NCBI GenBank assembly: GCA_008828725.1
Contig: MEHQ01003153.1
Coordinates: forward strand, 618,463 to 682,462
From: Saccharina japonica
Lineage: Eukaryota > Sar > Phaeophyceae > Laminariales > Laminariaceae
Length of the DNA: 64,000 bases
Direction of reading: 5' to 3'
Made by a program: the position numbers and the translations under genes. Under the pieces are notes generated by a model, which saw only the letters and a list, made by a program, of their open reading frames with translations, made no database searches and was not told the origin of the DNA. How positions within the stretch are numbered: position 1 is the first letter of the stretch; every line of letters begins with the position of its first letter. This document shows positions 11,745-22,469 of the stretch, piece after piece.

Positions 11745-12185
11745 GGGGGGGGGGGTACGTCGATGTTCAAGCATGGCCGTAATCGTATGACCATAGACCC
11801 TCGCATGCCTACAATGCCGGGATGGAGGGAGGGGTGTACTCATATCGTGCATGGCCGTAGTCGTGTGACCATCGACCCTCGCATTCCTACAATGCCGGTA
11901 CGGAGCATGTCCGGTTTTCACCGGCCAGGCAAACATCGCTAGCACCAAGCGCGACGCGCCGTGAGGTGTTCGGTGAGCCGCATGGAGGATGAGCTGCATC
12001 CTGCTAAGCACCGCTTGTGAAGCGGACTTGCATGTATAGGGATGACAGCTTTAATGAGTTAATTTAGTTTCCGGTGTGGTCCACCTCCAGGGAGGGGTCG
12101 CTTGTGTGAAGCGGACTCGCATACGGATGATAGCTTCAATGAGTTAATTTAAATTCCTGGGTGGCTTCTTCCAGGGGGGGGGCGT
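11745..12185 (+). repeat. R-type repeat (partial plus full unit)
   Basis: It contains ATGGCCGTAGTCGTGTGACC, CGGAGCATGTCCGG, GCTAGCACCAAGCGCGA and GCTGCATCCTGCTAAG in order. These match the R units at 13776-14580, inverted 15295-16115 and inverted 23770-24262. There is no open frame across units. Confidence 0.65.
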
Positions 12186-12519
12186 CGCTTTTAGGTTACC
12201 CATGCTTCCAGCCGATCAGAGCCACTCCAGCGAGTGACTACCATACCTATTATTGCTTGTGCGGTGTTACGTTGTGTTTCTTTTTACTGGTACCCTCCAT
12301 TTTGTTTTTTTTACACTACAGAGTGTACGCCGCTTGGGGGGCGAGTGGCGCTGCATCTCACCAACACCTGGGACACAAACCATATGTCTATTGTCGCAGA
12401 GTACTGTAGCAAACAATCCTACCGCGCGGCCAATAGGTCGCGAAAACAAAAAATAATAATAATCAAAAGACTTACGACTGCCAATAACTAGGGTGTAGTC
12501 ACTCGACCGAGCGTTTTTG
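12186..12519. other. No recognisable gene
   Basis: A degenerate GCCACTC..GAGTGAC palindrome of family B type lies at about 12220-12240. Nothing else is supported. Confidence 0.35.
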
Positions 12520-12740
12520 TTTTTTTTTGTTCTATCCCATTTATGTTCTTCGCCCTTCTTTTATCTCTCCCTCTTTAGTCGTAACTCAGATCCAGGGTCA
12601 CTAAGTAAGCTCTACACGTACGGTATGTGCCTTGCATTTTATCGCGAGAAGATGTCAGCACTTTCTTCCCGCGTCGACTCTCTCCCGTCCAATTGTGGCT
12701 CTCACCCACTGGAAAATATTAAACGTAGCCCCCCTGCCAT
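12520..12740 (-). repeat. Dispersed repeat family F copy
   Basis: It carries GTCGTAACTCAGATCC..GGGTCACTAAGTA followed by TTTATCGCGAGAAGATGTC, as at 4510-4780. Confidence 0.55.
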
Positions 12741-12748
12741 TTTCCACG

Positions 12749-13144
12749 CTATGCTACGGACGGTAGAGGTGCACCTGCATGCAGGACATTTTTCTGGGGC
12801 TCCTCGTTTCATGAGCTCTATACCAACAGTAAGGCATTAGTACTAACAGTAAGTCAAAAACTGGTTTTGAAGGAAAATGAAAAAGGTGCTGACCGATGAA
12901 CGATGAAGCCAAAAACACGCGAAGCCGAATTTTTGGATATAGCGACAGAGGGTGTACCTGGGACATTTCATCCAATAACAGGTACGTACTATCGGGTGAT
13001 GGTGCCGATCACAGGGAGAGAGGGGCAGACAATATGTTATCAGCAAGGATGCGAGTCCGACGTTTTTAGGGTTAACTTACCCGACCATTTTAGAAATAAT
13101 TTCAGATTTTGAAATAAAAATGCAACCTCTATCGTAACGCGCGT
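12749..13144 (+). mobile_element. MITE-like family A, long copy
   Basis: The left end is GGTAGAGGTGCACCTGC and the right end is ACCTCTATCGTAACGCGCGTC. The interior shares AGTAAGTCAAAAACTG and GAGTCCGACG with other copies. It is about 395 bp, longer than most. Confidence 0.55.
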
Positions 13145-13296
13145 CTTTCTCGATATTAATATGCTCTAAAATAAAATTGGGATTGTTTGCTACCACACGC
13201 CACGTGGCGAAACAATATTTTGTTTTTGTTAATAATGGACCAATTTTGAGTGAGGTACACACAGAGCCTACATCTCGCCCCGAGTGTCGTAAACAG

Positions 13297-14834
13297 GATA
13301 GTGATGACGGGGTGTGGTATATAGTACATACCCCCCCCCCCNAGAGAAAGCGAGGGTGGTATTAAACGCGAGGGTCAATGTCGAGCACGAACAAGAGCTC
13401 TAGTTTGTGGTCGGTAATTTCGTGGTTAGGCATGCTTTGGGTACTTCAGTCCTCGGACCTACGTCCTCCGTATGTCCTCCGTGTACGAGCAAATACTCGC
13501 TCGCTGCTGTCGTCATGATCGCGGCGAACGCCAACGTCCTTCTTCGTTGCCTCATCTAGGGGTTGCTTCAGTCACTGGGCGCCGGCCCAGGGGTGGAGGT
13601 GAGACCACAGCCGGGACGGCGACCAGCCACCGAAGCAGCACCTAGTTGAGGCGATGAAGACGGACGGAGGGATCCAGCGCGGTAATGATGGCAGGAGCGA
13701 GAGCGACTTTCTGCTCGACTGTACGTGTTCTCGGTTCATCGCTTTGGAGACTGGTGGTGCGGCAAAGGGCGGGGGGGGGGGTGTACTTCATTTTCATGCA
13801 TGGCCGTAGTCGTATGACCATAGACCCTCGCATCCCTACAATGCCGGGACGGAGCATGTCGGGTTTTCACCGACCAGGCAGACGTTGCTAGCACCAAGCG
13901 CGAAGCGCCGTGAGGTATTGGGCGAGTCGCATGGAGGGTGAGCTGCATCCTGCTAAGAACCGCCTGTGAGGCGGACTTGCATATGGACGACAGCTTCAAT
14001 AAGTTAATTTAATTTCTGGTGTGGCCACTTCCGGAGGCGGAGGCGGGGAGTGTACTTCGTTTTCATGCATGGTCGTAGTCGTATGACCATAGACCCTCGC
14101 ATCCCCTACAATACCGGGACGGAGCACGTCGGGTTTTCACCGACCAGGCAGACATTGCTAGCACCAAGCGCGAAGCGAAACGTGAGGTTGTTCGGCGAGT
14201 CGCATGAAGGGTGAGCTGCATCCTACTAAGAACCGCTTGTGAGGCAGACTTGCATATGGATGACAGCTTCATGAGTTTATTTTCGGTGTGGTCACTTCCT
14301 TAGACAGCGGGGGTGTACTTCAGTGTCATGCATCGCCGTAGTCATATGATCACAGACCCTCGCACGCCTACAATGCCAGGACGGAGCATGTCGGATTTTC
14401 ACCGACGAGACAGACATTGCTAGCACCAAGCGCGAAGCGCATGAGGTGTTGGGCGAGTCGCAAGAAGGGTGAGCTACATCCTACTTATAGAACCGCTTCT
14501 AAGGCGGACTTGCATATGGATGACAGCTGCAACATATTAATTAAATTTCTGGTGTGGCCACTTCCTGAGACAGCAAAGGGAGCACTATGTAACTGCCTTA
14601 CCATATACACACTACGTGATACGATCATTCCCCTTGTGCGGAGCGAAGGTTCTCCACCCCGCACAAATGATGTAACTCGACCGTCAGCTGGTGACCTAAG
14701 AACAAAAAACAGCACCCTGGTTGTCTAGCTCACGCCGTGAGAGGCGTGTTCTACGGCGTCGTCGCCAACCGACGCCAACCCAACCTCTACATATACATAT
14801 AGAACATATTTACAGGAGGGAGAGACAGCAGGGG
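13297..14834 (+). repeat. Left arm of a large imperfect palindrome
   Basis: 13365-13776 is the reverse complement of about 16830-17255, including the extra GTATGTCCTCC step specific to that unit. It is followed by three R units (13776-14035, 14045-14290, 14300-14580) and a unique S block (14569-14834). S and the third R unit reappear inverted and almost unchanged at 15045-15580. A single N lies at 13341. It is non-coding. Confidence 0.85.
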
Positions 14835-15034
14835 GGGGGGGGGGGGGGTCTTTTTTGTTGTGAGTCTGATCCTTGGGGACTGGGAGCGGGTCCCCTTTGG
14901 GGAAGGGGGGGGGGGGGGGGGGGGGGGGGGGGGTATGTACTATATGCTTGCCTTAGTCATTTGGCCATTGACCACGCATCCCTTTCGAGACGGAGCAGAA
15001 AAAAATAAGGAAAAAAAAAAAAGAGAACCCCCCC
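14835..15034. repeat. Palindrome spacer with long G/C runs
   Basis: This about 200-bp loop has G-runs at about 14831-14849 and 14905-14933 and a C-run at its right edge. Between them sits a family H box (CTTGCCTTAGTCATTTGGCC). Confidence 0.7.
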
Positions 15035-16125
15035 CCCCCCCCCCTGCTGTCTCTCCCTCCTGTAAATATGTTCTATATGTATATGTAGAGGTTGGGTTGG
15101 CGTCGGTTGGCGACGACGCCGTAGAACACGCCTCTCACGGCGTGAGCTAGACAACCAGGGTGCTGTTTTTTGTTCTTAGGTCACCAGCTGACGGTCGAGT
15201 TACATCATTTGTGCGGGGTGGAGAACCTTCGCTCCGCACAAGGGGAATGATCGTATCACGTAGTGTGTATATGGTAAGGCACCCACGAGGCAGTTACATA
15301 GTGCTCCCTTTGCTGTCTCAGGAAGTGGCCACACCAGAAATTTAATTAATATGTTGCAGCTGTCATCCATATGCAAGTCCGCCTTAGAAGCGGTTCTATA
15401 AGTAGGATGTAGCTCACCCTTCTTGCGACTCGCCCAACACCTCATGCGCTTCGCGCTTGGTGCTAGCAATGTCTGTCTCGTCGGTGAAAATCCGACATGC
15501 TCCGTCCTGGCATTGTAGGCGTGCGAGGGTCTGTGATCATATGACTACGGCGATGCATGACACTGAAGTACACCCCCGCTGTCTAAGGAAGTGACCACAC
15601 CGAAAATTAAATTTACTCATTGAAGCTGTCATCCATATGCAAGTCCGCCTCACAAGCGTTTCTCGGTAGGATGCAGCTCATCCTTCATGCGACTCGCCGA
15701 ACACCTTACGTTTCGCTTCGCGCTTGGTGCAAGCTAGTAATGTCTGCCTGGTCGGTGAAAACCCGACATGCTGCGTCCCGGCATTGTAGGGGTGCGAAGG
15801 TCTATGGTCATACGACTACGGCCATGCATGAAAATAAAGTACACCCCCCCTCCCCGTGCTGTCTCAGGAAGTGGCCACACTGGAAATTAAATTAACGCAT
15901 TGAAGCTGTCATCCATATGCAAGCCCGCCTCACAAGCGTTTCCCAGTAGAATACAGCTCATCCTTCATGCGACTCGCTGAATACCTCACGTTTCGTTTCG
16001 CGCTTGGTGCTAGCAATGTCTGCCTGGTAGGTGAAAACCCGACATGCTCCCGTCCCGGCATTGTAAGGGTGTGAGGGTCTATGGTCATACGACTACGGCC
16101 ATGCATGAAAATGCCCCACCCCCCC
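15035..16125 (-). repeat. Right arm of the large palindrome
   Basis: It holds inverted S (15045-15300) and three inverted R units (15295-15575, 15580-15845, 15855-16115). S differs from the left-arm copy mainly by about 10 extra bases (CACCCACGAG) near 15280. The outermost R units are more diverged, so identity is highest at the centre. Confidence 0.85.
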
Positions 16126-16740
16126 CCCCCCGTCCCCCCTTGCCATACCACCAGTCTCCAAGGGATGAACCGAGGACACGTGCATTCGAGCAACGCGTTG
16201 CTCCCTGCTGACGTCATTCCCACGGTGGATCCCTCCGTCTGTCTTCATCGCCTCAACTAGGAGCTGCTTCGGTGACTGGTCACCGTCCCGGCTGTGGTCT
16301 CGTCTGCACACGCCCAGTGACTGAAGCAGCCCCTAGATGAGGCAACGGAGAAGGACTGTGAAGTTCGCCGCGGTCATGACGACAGCAGCGAGCGAGTCTT
16401 TGCTCGTATACGGAAGAAGATCCGAGGACTGAAATACCCAAAACCTGCCTACCCAGGACATTACCGACCACAAGCTAGAGCCCTTGTTCGTGCGCGACAT
16501 TGACCCTCGCGGTTAATACCACCCTCGGTTTCTCTTTTGTCTCTCTCTCTGTATGCCTCCCTTTATCTCGGACTCTCTCTCCTCCGCCGTCCACATTGTA
16601 TGCGCGCGATGCACGGGACGCTTAACAAACAAACACGAACACAACAGGTTCAAACCGCCGCCTGCGTGGCACTACAACATACGCACAAAAAGGGAACCAG
16701 GGAGTAAAGTGCAGCGGAAGGTTTCAAAGAATGAAAATAA

Positions 16741-16809
16741 ATGAGCGACAAAGAGAATGCCTCGCAGGGTGTCGCCACCTGGGTAGCGAAGGAGAGACGT
16801 AGTATGTAG
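16741..16809 (+). pseudogene. Orphan first-exon copy 1
   Basis: ATG opens MSDKENASQG, identical to the start of the gene at 18161. The frame then diverges (VATWVAKERRSM) and stops at 16807-16809, before a C-run. The match ends just after codon 10, where the duplication unit ends. It probably makes no functional product. Confidence 0.6.
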
Positions 16810-17457
16810 TGCATACACCCCCCCCCCCCCCTCCCTTTGCCGCACCACCAGTCTCCAAAGCGATGAACCGAGAACACGTACAGTCGAGCAGAAAGTCGCT
16901 CTCGCTCCTGCCATCATTACCGCGCTGGATCCCTCCGTCCGTCTTCATCGCCTCAACTAGGTGCTGCTTCGGTGGCTGGTCGCCGTCCCGGCTGTGGTCT
17001 CACCTCCACCCCTGGGCCGGCGCCCAGTGACTGAAACAACCCCTAGATGAGGCAACGAAGAAGGACGTTGGCGTTCGCCGCGATCATGACGACAGCAGCG
17101 AGCGAGTATTTGCTCGTACACGGAGGACATACGGAGGACGTAGGTCCGAGGACTGAAGTACCCAAAGCATGCCTAACCACGAAATTACCGACCACAAACT
17201 AGAGCTCTTGTTCGTGCTCGACATTGACCCTCGCGTTTAATACCACCCTCGCTTTCTCTCTCTCTCTATGTCTCCCTCTATCTCGGTTTCTATCTTTTCC
17301 GTTATCCACATTGTACGCGCGCGATGTACGGGACGCTTAACAAACGAACACAAATACAACAGGTTAACAAGACTGTCTGTGTGGCACTACAACATAATCA
17401 CAAAAAAAGGGAAACGGGGGGTAACGTGCACCCGAAGGTTTCAAAGAACGAAAACAA

Positions 17458-17526
17458 ATGAGCGACAAAGAAAATGCCTCGCAGGGTGGCGTCAACTGGG
17501 TGGTGATGACGGGACGTAGTATGTAG
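17458..17526 (+). pseudogene. Orphan first-exon copy 2
   Basis: ATG again opens MSDKENASQG, then GVNWVVMTGRSM and a stop at 17524-17526. The ending GACGTAGTATGTAG is shared with the first orphan copy, which shows that both units were cut at the same junction. Confidence 0.6.
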
Positions 17527-18160
17527 CGCATACCCTCCCCCCCTCCCCTCTCCGCCCCTTGCCGCACCACCAGTCTTCACGCGATGATATGAGGACACGT
17601 ACGTGAATTCGAGCAGAACGTCGCTCGCTGCTGCCGTCATCCCCGCGCTGGATCCCTCCACCCGTCTTTATCGCCTCAACTAGGAGCTGCTTCGGTGACT
17701 GGTCGCCGTCCCGGCTGTGGTATCACCTCCACACCTGGGCCGGCGCCCAGTGACCGAAGCAGCCTCTAGATGAGGCAACGAAGAAGGACGGTGGGATTCG
17801 CCGCGATCATGACAACAGCCGCGAGCAAGTCTTTGCTCGTACACGGAGGACGTAGGTCCGAGGACTGAAATACCCAAAGCATGCCTAACCACGACATTAC
17901 AGACCACACGCTAGAGCCCTTATTCGAGCGCGACATTGACCCTCGCTTTCTTTCTCTCTCTCTCTCTCTGTCTCCCTCCGTCTCGGTTTCTATCTTCTCC
18001 GTTATCCACATTGCACGCGCGCGATGCACGGGACCCTTAACAAACAAACGCCAACGCAGCAGGTTAAAATCGGCTGTGTGGTACTACAGTACAACATAAT
18101 CGCAAAAAGAGGAAACCGGGGGGTAAATTACAGCGGAAGGTTTTGAAGAAAGAGAAAAAA

Positions 18161-18252
18161 ATGAGCGACAAGGAGAATGCCTCGCAGGGTGACGGCAAGG
18201 CCCCGGACGGGTCGTGGCTCCAACACGTCCACGAGGATAGGTATCTCTGCTG
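18161..18252 (+). CDS. WW gene 1, exon 1
   Basis: The exon has 92 nt from ATG to CTCTGCTG, followed by donor GTGAGC. It encodes 30 residues plus two bases of a Trp codon. The start is chosen because the same ATG context is repeated in the two upstream tandem units. Confidence 0.55.
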
Positions 18253-20260
18253 GTGAGCAATGTATTCGAAAGGGGCGGTCGATGTTGCACACACACGTGC
18301 TGCAAGAAATCGTGTGTCTTACACTCTAGCTGTAGCTCTAACGCGTCGACGAGGAATTGCACCTCTGCTAGTTTAGGATGACCACATGTTGCCAAGGGGA
18401 CGGTCGATGTTGCACCTTTTCAGTGTTAAACGGCGTGTCTTTATACGAACCGCGGCTCCCAACACGTCCACGAGGATGGGTATATTTGCTGGTGAGAAAT
18501 GTGCTTAAACGGTACGGTTAGTTTAATTAATGTGTTCACTTGGCGTGTAAAAACAATATTTGTCTTGGTCGAATGGTGTAAAAACAATGTTTTGTCTTAG
18601 CCGAGCCGTGGTTATAGCGCATACGCGAGGATGGGTACAGTTATCGCTACTGGTGAGCAATGGGTTTAAAAGAAATGGCTGGTCGGTGTGTACACGAGCT
18701 GTAAACTAATGTGTGTGTTTTAGTCAAGTCGGGAAGGTGTATGTTCCAGCCCCGTTTTCTGGGTGGGCGACGGGTAAATGCATGCCGAGGCGGGGACGTT
18801 CTTCATTCCGTGCCTCAAGCGCCTTTCGTACCGAATACTGCCGTAATTGTGTTCCGCATACATGTAGGCAGATCTTGACAACCATATTACAGTGCTGTTC
18901 CTTCCATTTATTAAGAGTTTTTTTTTGTTGACCTAAACGACGGTGCTGAGCAATTGCCAATCCGCCCATACAGTAGTGTATTCCGCGGAAGAGAGCAAGC
19001 GCACAGACCAACCTCTCTCTTGTGTATTCTCGCCTAATGTACCACAGGACTAGTCCTGAGTTTTCCGGACCGATTGCATGGGATAGGATAGGATATGATA
19101 CCTATGCTGGACAAAGGTTTTACACTCCGGGAAGTTCATGGGCTAGATCGTCTAGATTCTAAATTGCCGTTACGGTATTCTGTGCAAGATATGTACAGTA
19201 CCAGATCCAACCCAGGAGCCATGTCCTAGATCGTGCAGAATATAGGGCTCCCACCCGGCAGGATGAGTTAGATCATACAGATCATACAAGATCGGGAATA
19301 GATATTCCTTCTATGATCTAGATCACGCACTTGGAATCGATTATCTGTTTGTAGATGATCTGTAAATGATCTGTCTGAGGAGTGGAAGGCTCCACACACA
19401 CACCGGAGATATCTCCGGCCCCCACTTCAGGGTCTAAATCTCGCAAGGAAAAAAAATCACCGATGTGCGCCAGGTCAATGTCGCCGGTTGGGAGCCGTAT
19501 GATTTGCATGATCTACTACTGTAATTCAAAGCTTGCATGTTTCCCGGGGTTGAATCTGTACTCTATGGATCCCACGCAACAGCTATCTCCGGCACAACAT
19601 ATCGTAACAGCGGATATAGGATCTAGATGACCTAGGTCATGATCTGTCTAGATAACCTAGGGCAGGATATGTCTAGATCATCTAGATCATGAAGTTTCTA
19701 AACTTTCTGGAGCATAGTCTGTCTACATTATCTATAATCGCGATCGACATGTTTTCCTGGGATAAAAAGACCAGTTGATAATGTTTTACGCATACCACGC
19801 GCAACATTCCATACGGGCGGACACGGGATCTTACAACAGATTAGTTCATCGTGATTTGTATACAGCAGATTGATTACCTGTGAATAGTAGTCAACGTTGA
19901 AGCTCATCACCATGCTACTGCACACATTGTCGGATGGTAAACGTGGTCTCAACAGAGAAAATATGATGTCTGATATGTGTAAAACATTATGTCTAACCCT
20001 ATCGGCGTGCCCTTCCGCGTCTTGCGCACCACGACACTTTCGGGGTGCCCCCCCTCCGTTTCTCCGTCGTTCCCCGCTACGATATGATATGCAGGCGAAG
20101 CAACCTTACCCACGAGTGCACCCGAGAAATCTGGTACACGCCGTGGGAATCCTTCTCCTCCCCGGCCCATCGGCCCCTTTTTCCCTCCTCCTTCGCGCCT
20201 ATGACGAAAGGATCCAAGGTGGGGGAAAATTGTTCAACGGCTGATATTCAAGATATTTAA
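18161..20260 (+). CDS. Small WW-like domain protein, two exons (gene 1)
   Basis: Proposed exons are 18161-18252 and 20095-20260, with intron 18253-20094 (GTGAGC...ATATGCAG after a long pyrimidine-rich stretch). The split codon TG|G restores a Trp, giving an 85-residue protein. The first exon reads MSDKENASQGDGKAPDG, then SWLQHVHEDRYLC. The second begins W-RSNLTHECTREIWY. The spacing Trp-12-Trp with D-R/G at +7/+8 and N-x-x-T after the second Trp fits the first strand pair of a WW domain, a Pro-ligand-binding fold. The usual second signature Trp is Arg here. A second exon-intron junction may exist at AAG|GTGGGG near 20219. The paralog at 22470-23480 has the same intron position and phase. The function is unknown and expression is unproven. 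Confidence 0.55.
18300..18735 (+). pseudogene. Decayed tandem copies of the WW first-half exon
   Basis: Within the gene 1 intron, blocks at about 18320-18372, 18440-18495 and 18600-18655 align with exon 1 over CGTGGCTCCAACACGTCC, CGAGGATGGGTA and CTGGTGAG. A TGTGTxTTAG-like acceptor precedes several of them (for example 18592-18603) and again 18716. The fourth block reads EPWL-stop-RIREDGYSYRYW. The third carries an extra base. They look like tandem intron-exon units that have lost their frames. Confidence 0.55.
19080..19760 (+). repeat. CTAGAT / GATCATGATC palindromic array
   Basis: Repeated ATCTAGATCAT, CTAGATGATC, GATCTGTCTAGA and GATCATACAGATC units make an imperfect palindrome-rich array. 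It lies in the intron of WW gene 1. Similar arrays lie at 22920-23090 and 50560-50960. It is non-coding. Confidence 0.65.
20095..20260 (+). CDS. WW gene 1, exon 2
   Basis: The acceptor GATATGCAG follows a CCCCCCCTCCGTTTCTCCG tract. The exon reads RSNLTHECTREIWY, then TPWESFSSPAHRPLF and PSSFAPMTKGSKVG, and stops at 20258-20260. It aligns with 23297-23480 over N-x-T-x-E-C-x-R-E-I-x-Y, the P-rich middle and the FAP-K-x-K end. Confidence 0.55.
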
Positions 20261-20397
20261 TTCGTATTGCCAGCGCACGCCTTTGCATTGGCGTCGGCTG
20301 ACAAGGCATTGGTAAATAAATTTAGTTGTCTAGGCACGAAGGAAAACGCTCAACACTCCCTCCCGCATTCACTCCTGCAAAACATCGTCGGTCGGAG

Positions 20398-20430
20398 CGG
20401 AACGGAACGGAACGGAACGGAACGAAACAA
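20398..20430 (+). repeat. (GGAAC)n microsatellite
   Basis: It has about five GGAAC/CGGAA units. Confidence 0.9.
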
Positions 20431-20569
20431 GTAATGATAGATCTTCGTTTTGAGTTTGTATGCAGACGCATGCTTGGGTAGAGGGGGCACCATGCAGTCT
20501 ATGAGAGTAGTCTCTTGGGCCCCATTGCCTCGTTTAAACCCTGACGTTGAACGAAAGCAAAACTGCTAT

Positions 20570-20676
20570 CCGATGAGCGATGCCATAGCATGAAAAATAT
20601 TGCAACACGAATGAAATTCTCGGCGATTGTGGGGGTAAGGAGCCGTTTCAGCTAAAACACACTACCTCTACCGTAG
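20570..20676 (+). mobile_element. MITE-like family A fragment
   Basis: GTAAGGAGCCGTTTCAGC and CACTACCTCTACCGTAGG match the right half of family A. The left half is missing. Confidence 0.4.
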
Positions 20677-20754
20677 GCCCCCTCCTGTTTGTGCACAGCC
20701 CGTGTAGAGTATGTTATCGTGTGAGTTGTATACGCTGCATGTACGTACTGCACT

Positions 20755-20813
20755 GTGTGCGCCGTATGCGCTGTATGCGCTGTATGCGCTGTATGCGCTG
20801 TATGCGCTTCGTC
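20755..20813 (+). repeat. 9-bp minisatellite (TATGCGCTG)n
   Basis: It has five or more perfect TATGCGCTG units flanked by variants. Confidence 0.9.
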
Positions 20814-21047
20814 AGGCGCCCCACGCGAGGAGCTTTCTATAACTCTCACCATAAAAAAACGTCCAAAATGATTTTTGAAAAAAAATAATAATTGCATGCG
20901 CAAACCCCCCTAAACAAAACCTTGGACCCGTGTCTAGGGTAAACGACCACGACCACCAATGTTTCTGAAGCTCCTCACTACGTATGTATCCTACCCATGA
21001 ACACACCTCGAGAAAAAAAATGTGCCCGAAGGTTTATTACGACCGAC

Positions 21048-21332
21048 GACTGGTGCTACAGTACGAGTAGGGGGATTGGCTCTTGGTCCCAAATGTTTGA
21101 GCCGTCGCTCAGAGGTACCAGGCCGAGTGACAACTTCATTCCTCTGCAAAGCGTTCGGGGTATGAACCGCCATGCGATTGTTTGTTACTTTTTAACAATA
21201 AAATAAGTTTACGTTCTCTAACGAGAGAGAGAGGTACAGAGCCACTCGCCCGAGTGACGTAAACGCGGTAGAGTGGAAATGGGGGTATGTAGTATATACC
21301 ACCCCCTTACCGTGTCACGAGTCCGATCTCAT
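21048..21332 (+). mobile_element. MITE-like family B, divergent copy
   Basis: It begins ACTGGTGCTACAGTACG, carries GCCACTCGCCCGAGTGAC near 21241, and ends near CTTACCGTGTCACGAGTC. It is about 285 bp and non-coding. Confidence 0.5.
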
Positions 21333-21756
21333 GAGCGAGGTGTCTAACGGAGCAGTATTGTAGAAGTATTAGTGATCATCTTGTTCTGCCTAAAAGGGCG
21401 ACCCCTCTCCCCCGCCGCCGCCGCCTTTGACCGTAGATCTGGCTCATTGGCGTAGGTATCTACGGAAAATAAAACTGCCTTAATACATCTAGGGTTTGCA
21501 AGGATCGATGTAAATATTTACGGGACGGAGCTGGCAAACCCGAACGTGAATATCGACCGGTCGAGATAACCCACACCAGAGCTGAAATATATGTTTTGGT
21601 TGTATCCCATTCGCGCTATGCAACATTACTACTGTAAGCCACGATGACTTCGTTCGAGCGGTTATCAATTATACATACCAGGTACCTGTTTTCTTGATAG
21701 CCGGGTTTAAGGAGACCCAGACAGATTAGGTTCATAGCGCGCGCTTCCCCCTCTAT
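21333..21756. other. No recognisable feature
   Basis: I see no exon with splice support and no repeat with clear copies in this window. Confidence 0.35.
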
Positions 21757-22135
21757 CTACACCGTAGAAAAGGTGGCCTAAACGTACGCCGGGCCGCGGT
21801 TAATCGGTGGGTAGGTCGCGCGCTCGCTCTCAAATGTGGGGGGGGGGGACCCTTCTCCGTCAGAAGCTGGAAAGCGGGTGGGGCGTGTATCACGATACAG
21901 AGGCAACAGGTTTTTGGCTAAAAGCGTTCTCTGAACGACGGGAAATTTCTCAACCCGAAATCTTCGGAGTTTTATTAAATCTTGCATGGTTGAAACCTTT
22001 TTCGGTTGATAGTTCATCGGGTAGCCCTTGTATTTTCCTCCGAAAATAGTATATATGTGGGTGAGGGTATAGAGATCCTCGAGCGACCACCCCTCAGAAA
22101 AGCATGGTGATGCACCTCTACCGGTAGCATACGTC
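21757..22135 (+). mobile_element. MITE-like family A, divergent copy
   Basis: The left end is CTACACCGTAGAAAAGG and the right end is GATGCACCTCTACCGGTAGCATACGTC. The interior has ACAGGTTTTTGGCTAAAAGCG and CATCGGGTAGCCCTTGTATTTTCC, as in other family A copies. Confidence 0.5.
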
Positions 22136-22469
22136 GTAGGCAATCAAAGTACAAAGGCTGGCAGTGAACGTACGTTCGAGGCTTGTGCCGGGGGCGAAAA
22201 GACGCCTGTGGCCACACCTTTAGGCATTAATGTGGCGGCGCTGAGCGCACGTGAGCTGAGTTCGAAAGGAAATGCGATATATATACGACCAAAACACGAA
22301 ATGAAAAATAAAATAAAAATCATATGTATGCCATAGGCGTCTCCACATGTTCTGACATGGTATATATAAGTTGTACCTGGTAGGTCGTTACCATGAGCCC
22401 TGGCGCGGTCGAGTCAAAGCAACAATGACTTGAAAACCCACCCTATGCCTGAATGTGAAATTGTGTAAG

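Larger units (their letters stand above)
16130..18160 (+). repeat. Three tandem ~0.7-kb units, the 5' region of the WW gene
   Basis: CACCAGTCTCCAA starts units near 16148, 16847 and (as CACCAGTCTTCACG) 17567. Each unit runs through GATCCCTCCGTCC..CTTCATCG, GAGGCAACG, TCGTACACGGAGG, GACATTGACCCTCGC, a CT-rich tract and GGCACTACAACATA. Each reaches an ATG followed by AGCGACAA (16741, 17458, 18161, that is 717 and 703 bp apart). Only the third ATG continues into a WW-like exon. I read the units as duplicated promoter, 5' UTR and start. Confidence 0.8.
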
